Numbered from the stretch's first letter, positions 52,476 to 62,700 are shown. The stretch: 64,000 nt of DNA from Micromonospora luteifusca (GCF_016907275.1 NZ_JAFBBP010000001.1:4578001-4642000), one strand, 5' to 3'. A program made the numbers and translations. Notes: generated from the sequence alone by a model not told the origin.

Positions 52476-53725
52476 TGGCAAACCTGCTCGGGGTGGCGAT
52501 CTTCGCCCTGGCCATCCTCATCTCGGTGAGCCTGCACGAGGCGGGGCACATGGTCACCGCCAAGGCGTTCGGGATGAAGGTCACAAAATTCTTCGTCGGC
52601 TTCGGCCCCACCGTCTGGTCCTTCAAGCGGGGCGAGACGGAGTACGGCGTCAAGGGGATCCCGCTCGGCGGCTTCTGCAAGATCGTCGGGATGACCGCGC
52701 AGGACGACGACGTCGACCCGGCCGACGAGCCGCGGGCGATGTGGCGCTTCCCGGTGTGGAAGCGCACGATCGTCATGTCCGCGGGCTCGATCACCCACTT
52801 CGCGTTGGCACTGGTCGCCATCTGGCTGGCGGCCGTCTCCCTCGGCCTGCCCAACCCCAAGTTCCCCACCAACGACGCGGAGGTCCGGCAGGAGCCGGCG
52901 GTCATCTCGATCTCCGACTGTGTCGTGCCGGACAGCACGCCCCGCGACTGCGCGCCGGGTGACGCGGCAAGTCCTGCGGCCCAGGCCCAGTTGCGAGACG
53001 GCGACCGGATCACCTCGATCAACGGCAAGCCGATCAACAACTACGGTGAGATGCTCACCAGCCTGCGGGCCCTGAAGCCGGGCGACACCGCGCAGGTCGG
53101 GTACGTCCGCGACGGCCAGCCCGGCCAGACCAGCACGGTGCTGGCGCAGACCCAGCGCCCCCCGATCGACAACCCGAAGGGCGCCGTCGGCCCGGTCGCC
53201 GCGCTCGGCGTCGCGCTCACCATCACCACCCCGACCCGCGTGACGTACGGACCGGTCGCCGCTTTCGGCGCCACCGGCGACTTCACCCGCGAGCTGGCCG
53301 TCGGCACCGTCCAGGCGTTGCAGCGACTGCCGCAGAAGGTCCCCGCCCTGTGGACCGCCATCACCGGCGGCGAGCGTGACGTGGATACCCCGATCAGCGT
53401 CGTCGGCGCCAGCCGCCTCGGCGGCGAGGCGTTCGCCAACAAGGCGTGGCTGCTGTTCGTGACGCTGTTCATCTCGCTGAACTTCTTCATCGGCGTGTTC
53501 AACCTGCTGCCGCTGCTCCCACTGGACGGCGGCCACATCGCCATCGCCTGGTTCGAACGGGCACGCTCCTGGCTGTACGCACGGATCGGCCGCGCCGACC
53601 CCGGCCGGGTCGACTACCTCAAACTGATGCCCTTCACGTACGTGGTGATCCTGATCGGTGGCGTGTTCACGCTGCTGACCATCACCGCGGACGTCGTCAA
53701 CCCGATCACGCTCTTCCCAAGGTGA
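52475..53725 (+). CDS. rip1: Site-2 zinc metalloprotease (RseP/Rip1 type)
   Basis: A membrane-embedded protease that cuts anti-sigma factors and other membrane proteins in regulated intramembrane proteolysis. 416 residues: zinc site H21-E-x-x-H25 in SLHEAGH within the first helix, a GFGPTVWSF loop, a PDZ domain (about 150-220, [20 protein letters not shown]), and the second metal motif near residue 350 ([12 protein letters not shown]). Four membrane helices are visible. It starts within the dxr stop and overlaps ispG by four bases, the usual mycobacterial and streptomycete order. Confidence 0.96.
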   Translation: MANLLGVAIFALAILISVSLHEAGHMVTAKAFGMKVTKFFVGFGPTVWSFKRGETEYGVKGIPLGGFCKIVGMTAQDDDVDPADEPRAMWRFPVWKRTIVMSAGSITHFALALVAIWLAAVSLGLPNPKFPTNDAEVRQEPAVISISDCVVPDSTPRDCAPGDAASPAAQAQLRDGDRITSINGKPINNYGEMLTSLRALKPGDTAQVGYVRDGQPGQTSTVLAQTQRPPIDNPKGAVGPVAALGVALTITTPTRVTYGPVAAFGATGDFTRELAVGTVQALQRLPQKVPALWTAITGGERDVDTPISVVGASRLGGEAFANKAWLLFVTLFISLNFFIGVFNLLPLLPLDGGHIAIAWFERARSWLYARIGRADPGRVDYLKLMPFTYVVILIGGVFTLLTITADVVNPITLFPR

Positions 53726-54906
53726 GTGCTGAAGTGACCGCTGTCCGTCTCGGTATCCCCGCCATGCCGCCCCCGCCGCTCGCTCCCCGCCGGGCCAGCC
53801 GCCAGATCATGGTCGGTTCGGTGCCGGTGGGTGGTGGTGCGCCGGTGTCCGTGCAGTCGATGACCACGACCCTCACCTCCGACATCAACGCCACGCTCCA
53901 GCAGATCGCCGAGCTGACCGCGTCCGGCTGCCAGATCGTCCGGGTTGCCGTGCCGTCGCAGGACGACGTCGAGGCGCTGCCCGCGATCGCCAAGAAGTCG
54001 CAGATCCCGGTGATCGCCGACATCCACTTCCAGCCCAAGTACGTCTTCGCCGCCATCGACGCCGGCTGCGCGGCCGTCCGGGTCAACCCGGGCAACATCC
54101 GTCAGTTCGACGACAAGGTCAAGGAGATCGCGGCAGCGGCCTCCGCCGCCGGTACGCCGATCCGGATCGGCGTCAACGCCGGCTCCCTGGACAAGCGGCT
54201 GCTGGCCAAGTACGGCAAGGCCACCGCCGAGGCCCTCGTCGAGTCGGCGCTGTGGGAGTGCTCGCTGTTCGAGGAGCACGGCTTCCGCGACATCAAGATC
54301 TCGGTCAAGCACAACGACCCGGTCGTGATGATCCGGGCGTACCGGCAGCTCGCCGAGCAGTGCGACTACCCGCTGCACCTGGGCGTCACCGAGGCCGGCC
54401 CGGCCTTCCAGGGCACCATCAAGTCGGCGGTCGCCTTCGGTGCGCTGCTGGCCGAGGGGATCGGCGACACGATCCGGGTGTCGCTGTCCGCCCCGCCGGT
54501 CGAGGAGATCAAGGTCGGCAACCAGATCCTGGAGTCCCTCGGTCTGCGCGAGCGCGGTCTGGAGATCGTCTCGTGCCCGTCCTGCGGGCGGGCCCAGGTG
54601 GACGTCTACAAGCTCGCCGAAGAGGTCACCGCCGGTCTCGAAGGGCTGCCGGTGCCGCTGCGGGTCGCCGTCATGGGCTGCGTGGTAAACGGTCCGGGTG
54701 AGGCCCGCGAAGCCGACCTCGGTGTCGCCTCCGGCAACGGCAAGGGTCAGATCTTCGTCAAGGGGCAGGTCGTCAAGACGGTGCCCGAGGCGCAGATCGT
54801 GGAGACGCTGATCGAGGAGGCGCTGCGGATCGCCGACGAGATGGGCGCCGAGCTCCCCGAGGAACTGCGCGGGCTGGTCACCGGCCCGACCGTCACCGTG
54901 CACTGA
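53722..54906 (+). CDS. ispG: 4-hydroxy-3-methylbut-2-enyl diphosphate synthase (flavodoxin)
   Basis: IspG converts MEcPP to HMBPP, the penultimate MEP-pathway step, using a [4Fe-4S] cluster. The 394-residue protein has [53 protein letters not shown] and [15 protein letters not shown]. The cluster ligands lie in [11 protein letters not shown] and [13 protein letters not shown] 53722 overlaps the rip1 stop. A strong terminator ends the operon. Confidence 0.98.
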   Translation: MSAEVTAVRLGIPAMPPPPLAPRRASRQIMVGSVPVGGGAPVSVQSMTTTLTSDINATLQQIAELTASGCQIVRVAVPSQDDVEALPAIAKKSQIPVIADIHFQPKYVFAAIDAGCAAVRVNPGNIRQFDDKVKEIAAAASAAGTPIRIGVNAGSLDKRLLAKYGKATAEALVESALWECSLFEEHGFRDIKISVKHNDPVVMIRAYRQLAEQCDYPLHLGVTEAGPAFQGTIKSAVAFGALLAEGIGDTIRVSLSAPPVEEIKVGNQILESLGLRERGLEIVSCPSCGRAQVDVYKLAEEVTAGLEGLPVPLRVAVMGCVVNGPGEAREADLGVASGNGKGQIFVKGQVVKTVPEAQIVETLIEEALRIADEMGAELPEELRGLVTGPTVTVH

Positions 54907-54920
54907 TTTCATCCGTCTAC

Positions 54921-54959
54921 CGAAAGCGGCCGTTCCCCGGTAGGGAACGGCCGCTTTCG
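54921..54959 (+). terminator. dxr-rip1-ispG operon terminator
   Basis: CGAAAGCGGCCGTTCCC pairs perfectly with GGGAACGGCCGCTTTCG across five bases and is followed by TTGTGT. This is one of the strongest hairpins in the window. Confidence 0.92.
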
Positions 54960-55047
54960 TTGTGTCCCCGGCCCGCCGGTACACGGCGGTCTGGTGCTGG
55001 TGCTGGTGCTGGTGCCGCGGGCTGCGGTGCTGTGGCGCGGCTTCGCA

Positions 55048-55635
55048 TCACTCGGATTCGGCGAGGATCGCGTACAGCTTGCGGCGGGTCTCGTCGAGCA
55101 CCTGGGCGGCCCGCTCACGCTGGTCGTCGGTGCCGTTCATCATCACCTGGCGCAGGGCGTTCATCGCCTGCGCGCCGGAGTCGCGGATGTCGTGCCAGCT
55201 GCTCACCGTGCCCTGGGCGACGTCCGCCCACGGCGGGGTCTGCGCGGCCTCGGTGGCCTCCGCCTGACCGGCCTCGGTGACCGTGAACCGCTTGCGCCCG
55301 CCGCCGGACTCCTCCGTGCTGGCGACGATCACGCCCTCGTCCTCCAGTAGCTGGAGGGTGGGGTAGATCGAGCCCGGGCTCGGCCGCCACGCACCGCCGG
55401 TGCGGGAGTCGATCTCCTGGATCATCTCGTAGCCGTGCATCGGCCGCTCGGTGAGCAGGGCCAGCACGGCGCCTCGGACGTTGGGGCGTCGACCTCGGCC
55501 CCGTCCACGCCCCCGGCCGCCCCAGGGGCCGCCGTGTCCGTGCTCGTGGCCGTGCGGGCCGGGCGGGATGGGCGGGAAGCCGAATCCACGCATCCGGGCC
55601 TCGTGCATCGGGTGGCGCTCTCGGTGGAACCTCAT
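55048..55635 (-). CDS. PadR-family transcriptional regulator
   Basis: 195 residues. A His/Gly/Arg-rich N-terminus (about 1-50, including HGHEHGHGG and GRGRGRGRR) precedes the PadR winged helix (VRGAVLALLTERPMHGYEMI, PSPGSIYPTLQLLEDEGVI) and a C-terminal dimerisation helix region ending ETRRKLYAILAESE. PadR proteins repress neighbouring transporter genes and are released by phenolics or drugs. The His-rich stretch might bind metal. ATG 55635 has SD GGAAGAA. It is divergent from an MFS gene, with a matching operator between them. Confidence 0.93.
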   Translation of the reverse strand: MRFHRERHPMHEARMRGFGFPPIPPGPHGHEHGHGGPWGGRGRGRGRGRRPNVRGAVLALLTERPMHGYEMIQEIDSRTGGAWRPSPGSIYPTLQLLEDEGVIVASTEESGGGRKRFTVTEAGQAEATEAAQTPPWADVAQGTVSSWHDIRDSGAQAMNALRQVMMNGTDDQRERAAQVLDETRRKLYAILAESE

Positions 55636-55665
55636 CGGGTTCTTCCTTTCTCCGTACTGTCGCTG

Positions 55666-55693
55666 ATGCATCAACGATATATCGGCAATGCAT
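55666..55693 (+). promoter_or_regulatory. PadR operator candidate
   Basis: ATGCAT and ATGCAT flank a central ATATAT with exact symmetry (centre 55679.5) and CG on both sides of the core. The dyad lies in the 112-base space between the divergent padR and MFS genes, where a repressor could control both. Confidence 0.7.
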
Positions 55694-55747
55694 CGCCGAC
55701 AACCCTGACCTTCCAAACCGTACGTACGTCTTGCTAGGGTGTCGATC

Positions 55748-56971
55748 ATGCGCCTGCTTCCCCCGCCGGGTCCGGCCCGGGTCCTCACCCTCGGCACCCT
55801 GGTCAAGACCGTCGGCCGGGGCCTCTGGCTCGTCGCGAGCGCCCTCTTCCTCACCCGATCGGTCGGCCTGTCGGCGACCCAGGTGGGCATCGGGCTGACC
55901 ATCTCGGCGCTGGTCGGTGTCCTGGCCAGCACACCGAGCGGCTACCTGGCCGATCGCGTCGGCCCACGCGGCGTCCAGGTCGGGGCGCTGTTCGCCGCGG
56001 GCATGATGACCATCGGTCTGATCGCCGTCCGGTCGTTCCCCACGTTCGTGCTGGTGGGTGCCGTCACCGCGCTCGCCGATGCGATCGAGCGCGGCGCCCG
56101 GGGCGCGCTCATCGCCGGAGCGATCCCGGCCGACCAGCGGGTACGCACCCGCGCCTACCTGCGGGCCACCACCAACGTCGGAATCTCCGTCGGTGCTGTC
56201 CTCGGCGGCTTCGCCATCGCCGCCGACTCCCGAACCGGGTACGTCGCGCTGATCCTCACCGCGGCGGCGGCGTCACTGACCGCAGCGGCGATCTTCCTCC
56301 GACTGCCCACCATCGCCCCGGTCGCCGCCCCCACGCACGGCCCCCGGCTGATCGCCCTGCGGGACCGCCCGTTCCTCGCCTTCACCCTGGTCGACGGGCT
56401 GATGTCGATGCACTTCAGCCTGCTCACCATCGCCCTGCCGCTGTGGATCGCCGGTCACACCCGGGCACCCGTCTGGATGATCTCCGCGTTGACCCTGGTC
56501 AACACCGTGCTGGTGGTGCTCCTACAGGTCCGCGCCACGCGTACCGCCGCCACCCTGCTCGGAGCCGCCCGCGCCGCCCGTCGAGCGGGAGTGGCCATCG
56601 CCCTGGCCTGCGTACTCTTCGCTGCCAGTGGCGCACTACCAACCGCCGGCGCTGTGGGCCTGCTCGGTATCGGGTCGCTCGCCCACGTGATCGGGGAGCT
56701 GTGGCACTCTGCTGCTGGCTGGGGGATCTCCTTCGGGCTGGCGCCAGCGGACGCCCAGGGGCAGTACCAGGGGGCGTACGGCATGGGCTACGAACTGGGC
56801 AAGATGCTCGCGCCGGTCGTGGTGACCACCCTCGCGCTCGGTTGGGGCGTACCGGGCTGGCTGGTGCTCGGTGCCCTGTTCCTCCTGCTCGGGGCACTGG
56901 TGCCCCCGGTTGTCCGCTGGGCCGGGCGGACCCGGCCGGTCAGCGAGCCCGCAGAACCGGTGACCGTCTGA
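55748..56971 (+). CDS. MFS transporter
   Basis: A 407-residue membrane protein with about 12 helices. The loop motif GYLADRVGPRGVQVG between helices 2 and 3 matches MFS motif A, and RARGALIAGAIPADQRVRTRAYLR-type residues follow. It is probably a drug or small-molecule exporter under PadR control. ATG 55748 is preceded by AGGGTG at correct spacing; GTG 55739 is an alternative that would make the mRNA nearly leaderless. The DUF4081 acetyltransferase follows after 57 bases. Confidence 0.9.
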   Translation: MRLLPPPGPARVLTLGTLVKTVGRGLWLVASALFLTRSVGLSATQVGIGLTISALVGVLASTPSGYLADRVGPRGVQVGALFAAGMMTIGLIAVRSFPTFVLVGAVTALADAIERGARGALIAGAIPADQRVRTRAYLRATTNVGISVGAVLGGFAIAADSRTGYVALILTAAAASLTAAAIFLRLPTIAPVAAPTHGPRLIALRDRPFLAFTLVDGLMSMHFSLLTIALPLWIAGHTRAPVWMISALTLVNTVLVVLLQVRATRTAATLLGAARAARRAGVAIALACVLFAASGALPTAGAVGLLGIGSLAHVIGELWHSAAGWGISFGLAPADAQGQYQGAYGMGYELGKMLAPVVVTTLALGWGVPGWLVLGALFLLLGALVPPVVRWAGRTRPVSEPAEPVTV

Positions 56972-57028
56972 CGGCGGCATCGTCACTCGACCGGCGGAGC
57001 GGGGGGTCGATCTGGCAGGCTGGTAGTC

Positions 57029-57868
57029 GTGCTGACGGTGCCGGTACGGCAACTCGGGGAATCGGAGCGCCGCGCGGTCGAGCGACTACTCGACCACGAC
57101 CCGTTCGCGGGCGCGCAGGTCGCCGAGCGGATCGCCGCGCGCGGACTCTCCTGGTGGCGGGCCGAGGGCAGGGTCCTGGGGTACGGCACCCGGCGCAACC
57201 TGGAATCACTCTGCTGGCTCGGCGGCAACCTGACCCCGGTGCTGGCGACCGACGCTGCGGTGGCCGCCTTCGCCGACCTGCTCGCGGGCGAGGAGCGGCT
57301 CTGCTCGTCCATCGTCGGCCGGGCGGACGCCGTCCTCGGGCTGTGGGACCGGCTCTCCGACACTTGGGGGCCAGCCCGAGACGTCCGTCCCAACCAGCCA
57401 CTGCTGGCCGCCGACGCCCTGCCATCCGTACCTGCCGACCCGGAGGTACGCCGGGTCCGCCCCGGCGAGGTCGATCGGCTCTTCCCCGCAGCGGTGGCCA
57501 TGTACACCGAAGAAGTCGGCGTCTCCCCGTTGGCCGAGGACGCCGGGCGCAGCTACCGCCGACGGGTCAACGACCTGGTCCGGTCCGGCCGGGCGTACGC
57601 CCGCTTCGTCGACGGCAAGGTCGTGTTCAAGGCCGAGCTGGCCGTGGTCACCAAACGGACGGCACAGGTCCAGGGCGTCTGGGTGGCACCGGAATGGCGG
57701 GGCCGAGGGATCGCCACCGCCGCCATGGCAGCCGTGGTCCGCGACGCGCTGCTGCGAGTAGCCCCCACCGTCAGCCTGTACGTCAACGACTTCAACCTCC
57801 CGGCCCGCCGCGTCTACGAGCGCTGCGGCTTCCAACCGATCGGCACTCTCGCCACGGTCCTGTTCTGA
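57029..57868 (+). CDS. GNAT acetyltransferase with N-terminal DUF4081
   Basis: 279 residues. The N-terminal DUF4081 part (about 1-125, FAGAQVAERIAARGLSWWRAEG, NLESLCWLGGNLTPV) precedes a GNAT domain (about 145-279) with the acetyl-CoA motif VWVAPEWRGRGIATAAMAAVV and the end LYVNDFNLPARRVYERCGF. In mycobacteria a homologue lies next to ispG; here the PadR/MFS pair is inserted between them. The substrate is unknown. GTG 57029 is the likely start. Confidence 0.9.
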   Translation: MLTVPVRQLGESERRAVERLLDHDPFAGAQVAERIAARGLSWWRAEGRVLGYGTRRNLESLCWLGGNLTPVLATDAAVAAFADLLAGEERLCSSIVGRADAVLGLWDRLSDTWGPARDVRPNQPLLAADALPSVPADPEVRRVRPGEVDRLFPAAVAMYTEEVGVSPLAEDAGRSYRRRVNDLVRSGRAYARFVDGKVVFKAELAVVTKRTAQVQGVWVAPEWRGRGIATAAMAAVVRDALLRVAPTVSLYVNDFNLPARRVYERCGFQPIGTLATVLF

Positions 57869-57891
57869 CCGTTGGTTGTCGGTTCTGGGTC

Positions 57892-57926
57892 GTTGGTCGT
57901 TGGTCGTTGGTCGCTGGTCGCTGGTC
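57892..57926 (+). repeat. Tandem heptanucleotide repeat
   Basis: GTTGGTC three times, then GCTGGTC twice, with further imperfect units on both sides (57871-57932). It lies directly after the GNAT stop codon, with no coding function. Confidence 0.85.
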
Positions 57927-57983
57927 GGTTGCCTTGCGCGGGCGGGTCGGGCGGCGCTGGCGCGGTTGCCGGGTGTGGGTATG

Positions 57984-58023
57984 CCGATGGCCGGCACCCC
58001 GGGTTGGGGGTGCCGGCCATCGG
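57984..58023 (+). terminator. Bidirectional terminator
   Basis: CCGATGGCCGGCACCCC pairs perfectly with GGGGTGCCGGCCATCGG across six bases. It stands between the convergent GNAT and transglycosylase-like genes. Confidence 0.9.
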
Positions 58024-58052
58024 TCGGGTTTGCCGTTCGGGTGGTGCGGTGG

Positions 58053-58640
58053 TCAGCTGTTCCAGTGCTGGCCGACGAGGTCGGCGGCCTGCTGCTCCCA
58101 CTGGGCGTAGGCGTCCGGGTACGCGGAGACCTGGACGGTCTGCGCGGCCTGGGTCAGGGGCATGTCCTGCCACCCGTCGATCTGCCGCAGGCCCTTGAGG
58201 AACGCGGTGGTGGAGTAGGCGGGGTCGGTGATCTGTTCCGGGGTGCCCCAACCCGAGCTGGGGCGCTGCTGGAACAGGCCCAGCGAGTCGTGGTCGTTCA
58301 TGTCGCCGAGGTGGCCCAGGTTCTCCAGCTTCGACTCCTGCAGGCTGGTGGCGATGGAGATGACCGCGGCGCGCTCCGGGAGACCGGCCTTCTTCGTGGC
58401 GGCGATGATCGCCTTGGCGTTGGCGGTCTGCTCGTCGTTGAGGGTGATGCGGGACTGGTCGCCCTGGGTGCCGTGCGGGATCAGCTTGGCGGTGTCGGGC
58501 TTGTCGGCCTGCACGGCCACGGCGACGGGCTTGGCATCCACAGCCGGGTTGGCGTGGGCGGCGATCGGACCGGCGAACACACCACCGGCGAACGCGAGAC
58601 CGGCAACAGACAGGACGCTCTTACGCATGATCGTGTTCAT
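58053..58640 (-). CDS. Small secreted lysozyme/transglycosylase-like protein
   Basis: 195 residues. The Sec signal peptide (MRKSVLSVAGLAFAGGVFA, cleavage after AHA) is followed by a short linker. A domain of about 120 residues has ATKKAGLPERAAVISIATSL, QESKLENLGHLGD and DSLGLFQQRPSSGWGTPEQI, ending YAQWEQQAADLVGQHW. This matches lysozyme-fold domains common in actinobacteria, where the Glu of LQESKL would be catalytic. Similar proteins are sometimes misannotated as metal transporters. ATG 58640 with SD GGAG. A role in peptidoglycan turnover is likely but inferred. Confidence 0.85.
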   Translation of the reverse strand: MNTIMRKSVLSVAGLAFAGGVFAGPIAAHANPAVDAKPVAVAVQADKPDTAKLIPHGTQGDQSRITLNDEQTANAKAIIAATKKAGLPERAAVISIATSLQESKLENLGHLGDMNDHDSLGLFQQRPSSGWGTPEQITDPAYSTTAFLKGLRQIDGWQDMPLTQAAQTVQVSAYPDAYAQWEQQAADLVGQHWNS

Positions 58641-58820
58641 GGGGGTAGCTCCTTCGGGGGTAGGAACACCCGCACACCGATAAGGGGAAGGTGTGCCGGG
58701 TGTGAGCACCTCGTCCGGCGCTGCAACAAACGCGGGGAAAGTCTTCAAGGGGGTCGGCGCCTAGCGATGGCGCCGTGATCGGCGGCCTACAAGCGGGGGG
58801 CTTGCGGCGCCGGGTCCGGG

Positions 58821-59288
58821 TGTAACGACCCGGGGTCCGGTGTCATTCCCGGCGGGTGGGCCACGAACGGAGGGGTCTCGTGGCGCTGGGCCGGCGGCTT
58901 GCAAGCGAGGGCTTGTGGCGCCGGGTCCATGTGTAACGAGCCGGGGGCCGGGGTCATTCCCGGGGTGGGCCACGAGCGGGAGGCTTGCGGCGGGTCCAGG
59001 TGTAACGGCCCGGGGTCCGGGGTCATTCCCGGCGGGTGGGCCACGAACGGAGGGGTCTCGTGGCGCCGGGTCTGTGTGTAACGACCGGGGGTCCGGGGTC
59101 ATTCCGGGGGCGGCCCGTCCATCGGCACCTCGTCGAGGCGGTGGCCGGGCGGTCGTTCGTGGGGACTGTAACGACCGGGCGGGGGCCGGCATTCCAACCC
59201 CGCGGCCAGCACCCCAAACCACGGGGCCAGCCGGTGGTGCTGCGATCGTCAGGGTATGTAACGACCCCGACCCGGCCATGATTCCGGG
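58821..59288 (+). repeat. Degenerate tandem array of six TGTAACG...ATTCC units
   Basis: Units begin at 58821, 58932, 59001, 59077, 59167 and 59257. Each has TGTAACG followed about 20 bases later by ATTCC, usually with a G/C-rich CGGGGTCCGGGGTC core. Spacing is 69 to 111 bases. Units 1 and 3 also share about 40 further bases (GGCGGGTGGGCCACGAACGG and beyond). No reading frame here looks like a protein, so the array is non-coding. The 180 bases between the transglycosylase start and unit 1 (58641-58820) hold that gene's leader; I see nothing else there. Confidence 0.8.
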
Positions 59289-59383
59289 CCACGGGTGCGC
59301 CCGGCCACAGGCCAGAGAGCCCCAGACCGGACAAAGCGCCCACGATCCCATCCGGCTTGGCGTCAGACCGCCCGTTGCGGGGC

Positions 59384-59459
59384 TGATCGACTCGACATCG
59401 CCGATGTGGGGGTATCCGGGCGGCGGGATACCGCCATGTCGGGGATATGGAGTTGATCA
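59384..59459 (+). repeat. 76-bp imperfect palindrome
   Basis: Arms of about 34 bases starting TGATCGACTC and ending GAGTTGATCA meet at GGTATCC-GGGCGGC-GGGATACC. It lies between the repeat array and the ABC exporter gene. The size and symmetry suggest a mobile repeat element or a large extruding cruciform. Confidence 0.75.
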
Positions 59460-59759
59460 CGAAAACACCGGATGCATTATTGTGCGCGGAGGCGGGCAAA
59501 TCGGACTTGGATCCGGATGTCGGGCGTGAGGTGTCGCGGGTCGGGAGGTCGGTCACCGGTCTGCTGCGGGGATCTGGGCGGTCGCTCCCGGGAAGGGTGC
59601 GACTGGCTCACCGAGGACGTGCCTACGTGGCCCCAGTGTCGGGGTCCGGGTTGTCTGACGCTGACGGATACCCTGCTCAGGGCCCGGAAAATCGGTTGAG
59701 ATAACGGGTCGGCGCCGGCAGGCTGAATTCTCCGCCACCCCACGTCCGGAGGACTTTTC
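59460..59759 (+). other. Leader region of the ABC exporter gene
   Basis: 300 bases. A Cys-rich frame (59472-59699, 75 codons, seven Cys) is open but has no ribosome-binding site or recognisable family, so I do not call it. The SD CGGAGG near 59744 serves the exporter. A promoter is expected here, but I cannot point to a clear one. Confidence 0.4.
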
Positions 59760-62700
59760 ATGCGCCTGCTCCGTGACCTGTGGGGCACCTCGCCACGCCG
59801 TATGACGGTCGTGGCAATCCTGATCGTGCTCGGTGCCGCCGGCCAGGCGGGCGCGTCGGCGCTGGCCGGTCCCGTGCTGCTGCACCGCTCGACCGGGTTC
59901 TTCGCGGTCCTGGCCGCGGCGCTGGTCGCCATGGTGCTCACCGACTTCGCGGTGAGTCTGCTGATGGCCGGCCTGACCGCCGACTGGTCCGCGGCCGTAC
60001 GGCGGCGGCTCTGCCGGGTGGCCCTCGGGCAGGACCTGCCCACGTTGGAGACCACTCCCGTGGGCGAGTTGCTCGACCGCATCGACGGTGACGTCTACCA
60101 GGTGGCCGCCGCGGTCCGAAACCAGGGCACACGGCTCGCCCAGGGGCTCTGCGTGGGCGTGCTGTCGGTGGCCGTCGCGTTGTTCGTCTGGTGGCCGGCG
60201 GGGATCGCGATGCTGCTGCTGACCGTGGCCCTCGCGGTGGGTTTGCGCCGGCCGACCGCCCGCATCGTTCCGGCCCGGATGGCCGAGGAGGAGGCCTGGT
60301 CGGACCTGGCCGCCGTGATGGAGGAGGCGGTGCACGGTCAGGACGACGTGCGTACCAGCCTGGCCCGGCCGTACGTGCTGCGGCTCTACGCCCGGCGGGC
60401 CGCTGCCGTCCTGTCCCGTGGCAAACGGGTCTGGGTGATGTCCGCCCAGGTGACCACGATCGCCGCCGCGACCATCCGGGGCGGCATCGGTGCGGTGGTG
60501 CTCGGCGGCGCGTGGGCACTGGTCAACGGCCAGATCGACGCCGCCCGGTTGACCGCGGTTTGGTTGCTCGCGCTGGCCTTCGGCGCCACCGTCGAACACG
60601 TGAGCCGGATGGTTCCGGAGCTGCAGTACGCGCTCGGCGCGTGGGGTCGGGTGCTGCTGCTGGAGGACGCCCGGCAGGAACCCACCGGTGGAGCCAGCCC
60701 GACCGACGGCGACCTGCGCATCCGCGACCTCACCTTCGACTACCAGGTGAGCGGGCCGGAGAGCGGGCGGGGACACGCGCTGCGCGGGGTCAGCCTCACC
60801 TTTGCGCGGGGTCGTTCCTACGCGCTCATCGGGCGGACCGGCTCGGGCAAGTCGACCCTGGCGAAGGTGCTGACCCGGGCCGTCGACGTGCCGGCCGGCT
60901 CGGTCTTCCTCGGTGGCACCGACCTGTGCGACCTCGACGTCGAGCAGCTTCGCCGGTGGGTGGCCCTGGTGCCCCAGCGCACCGAGATCCTGGCCGGCAC
61001 GCTCGCCGAGAACGTCGCCCTCTTCGACCCGGCGCTGCTCGACGCCGCCGAACGGGCGCTGGACGAGTTGGGCCTCGCCGGTTGGATCGCCGAACTGCCC
61101 GACGGGCTGGCGACCCGCCTGGGGGAGGGCGGGCACGTGCTCTCCGCCGGTCAGGAGCAGTTGGTGGCGTTCGCCCGCATCCTGGTCCGGGACCCGCACG
61201 TGGTGATCCTCGACGAGGCCACCGCACGACTGGACCCGGTCACCGAGGCGCGGGTGCAGCGAGCCACCGAACGGCTGCTGCGCGACCGGATCGGCATCGT
61301 CATCGCGCACCGGCTCTCCTCGGTACGCCGCTGCGACGAGGTGGTGGTACTGGCCGACGGCACGGTGGTCGAGGCCGGTCCGCTGGACGCGTCTGCCCGC
61401 TTCGCTGAGCTGTTGGCGACCAGCCACGCGGCCGCGTACGCTGCCGTGCCGCAGGCAGCCCGCGCTGGCGGCGGCACGGACCTGCTGACCGGCCCGGGCC
61501 CGGCGGACACCTGGCCCGCCGACGGGCGGGCCGAGCCGGCGGTGGTGGACGAAGCCGTCGTGCCCGTGAAGGCCGACCCGCCGCCCCTGCCGCCGGCCCC
61601 GCCAGCCCGCACGTTCCGTGAGATCGTCCGGCTCTGCCGCAACGACCCCCGGTACGGGTTGGGGGCGATGGCCCTGTTCCTCATGATGATTCTGCTCGGG
61701 CTGGACGGCCCGGTGTTGCCGTGGCTCTGGGCGGATCTGGTCGACGGCGTCGGTGACCCGTACCTACCGGCGTGGGGGATCGTGGCCGGGCTGCTGCTCA
61801 CGCTGCCGGTGCCGTATTACACCGGCATCTGGTTTCCACAGTGGTGGGTGCGGCAGATGCTGCGGATCAGCCTGCGTCTGGTGCACGGCCAGACCGGGCC
61901 GCGCCGGGTCAGCTCACACACCCCGGCCGAGGTGGTGGCGCAGGGCGGCGACACCGAGCGGGTGGTCCAACTCGCCGACAACGTGTTCGACCAGTCCGCC
62001 GCGGTGATCATGGCGGTTGCCATGACGGTGGTCTCCGGCAGCGTCGTGCCAGCGTTGTTCTTCGTCGGCACGATGGTGGTCTCCGGGTTGGCCGCGAGCC
62101 TGTTCGGGCCGAGGTTGGAGCGTTCGGCACGGGCGACCGTGTCCGCGCGGGCCGCCTTCGCCACCGCGCTGGTGTCCGTGCTGTCCTCGGCCCGGACGGT
62201 GAAGCTCGCCGGTGCGAGCGCGGCCGTGCTGCGTCACCTCGCCGACCTGGACGTGTTGCGCAGTGACCGCCAGCGCCGGGAGATCTCGGTGCAGGTGTGG
62301 TCGCGTTCCACGCCGTCGCTGGCCAGCGGTCTGTTGCCGATCGGCGCGTGGGCGCTCTACCTGAACGGCTCGCTCTCCGCCGGGGCGGTGCTGGTGGCCG
62401 TGTCCACGCTGGGCGCGGCCCGCTGGTTCGCCTGGACCACCGCCTCGCTGATCTCCCAGCTGCCCTCGGCGCGGGTCTGGACGCGGCGCACGGCGGCGAT
62501 GACCGGAGTGGGCGCGTACTCCGCGGCGGTTTCGGCGGTGGACCTGGCCGCCGGGACGGCGCCCGCGCCGACGCCACCACCGCGGCATCCGCTGCGCCGG
62601 CTGGAACTGCGCGGCTTCGGGGTGGTGCACTCCGACGGCATGGTGGCCGTCCGTGACGTGGACCTGACCGTGCAGCGGGGGCAGTTGGTGCTTGTCGTCG

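Noticed and set aside
58641..58780. Cyclic-di-AMP (ydaO-type) riboswitch before the secreted lysozyme-like gene
   Set aside because: Such riboswitches often precede actinobacterial wall hydrolases, but I could not match the conserved core in this short leader.
58821..59288. CRISPR array
   Set aside because: Units are degenerate, spacing varies from 69 to 111 bases, units 1 and 3 share flanking sequence instead of unique spacers, and no cas gene is present.
58761..59351. Minus-strand Pro/Gly-rich open frame across the repeat array
   Set aside because: It only translates the repeats (G-M-T-P-D-P type units in shifting frames), with no ribosome-binding site and no conserved domain.
59472..59699. 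75-residue Cys-rich peptide upstream of the ABC exporter as a possible export cargo
   Set aside because: No ribosome-binding site, the start lies just after the palindrome, and no leader-peptide or cleavage pattern is recognisable. Kept only as a note in the leader region.
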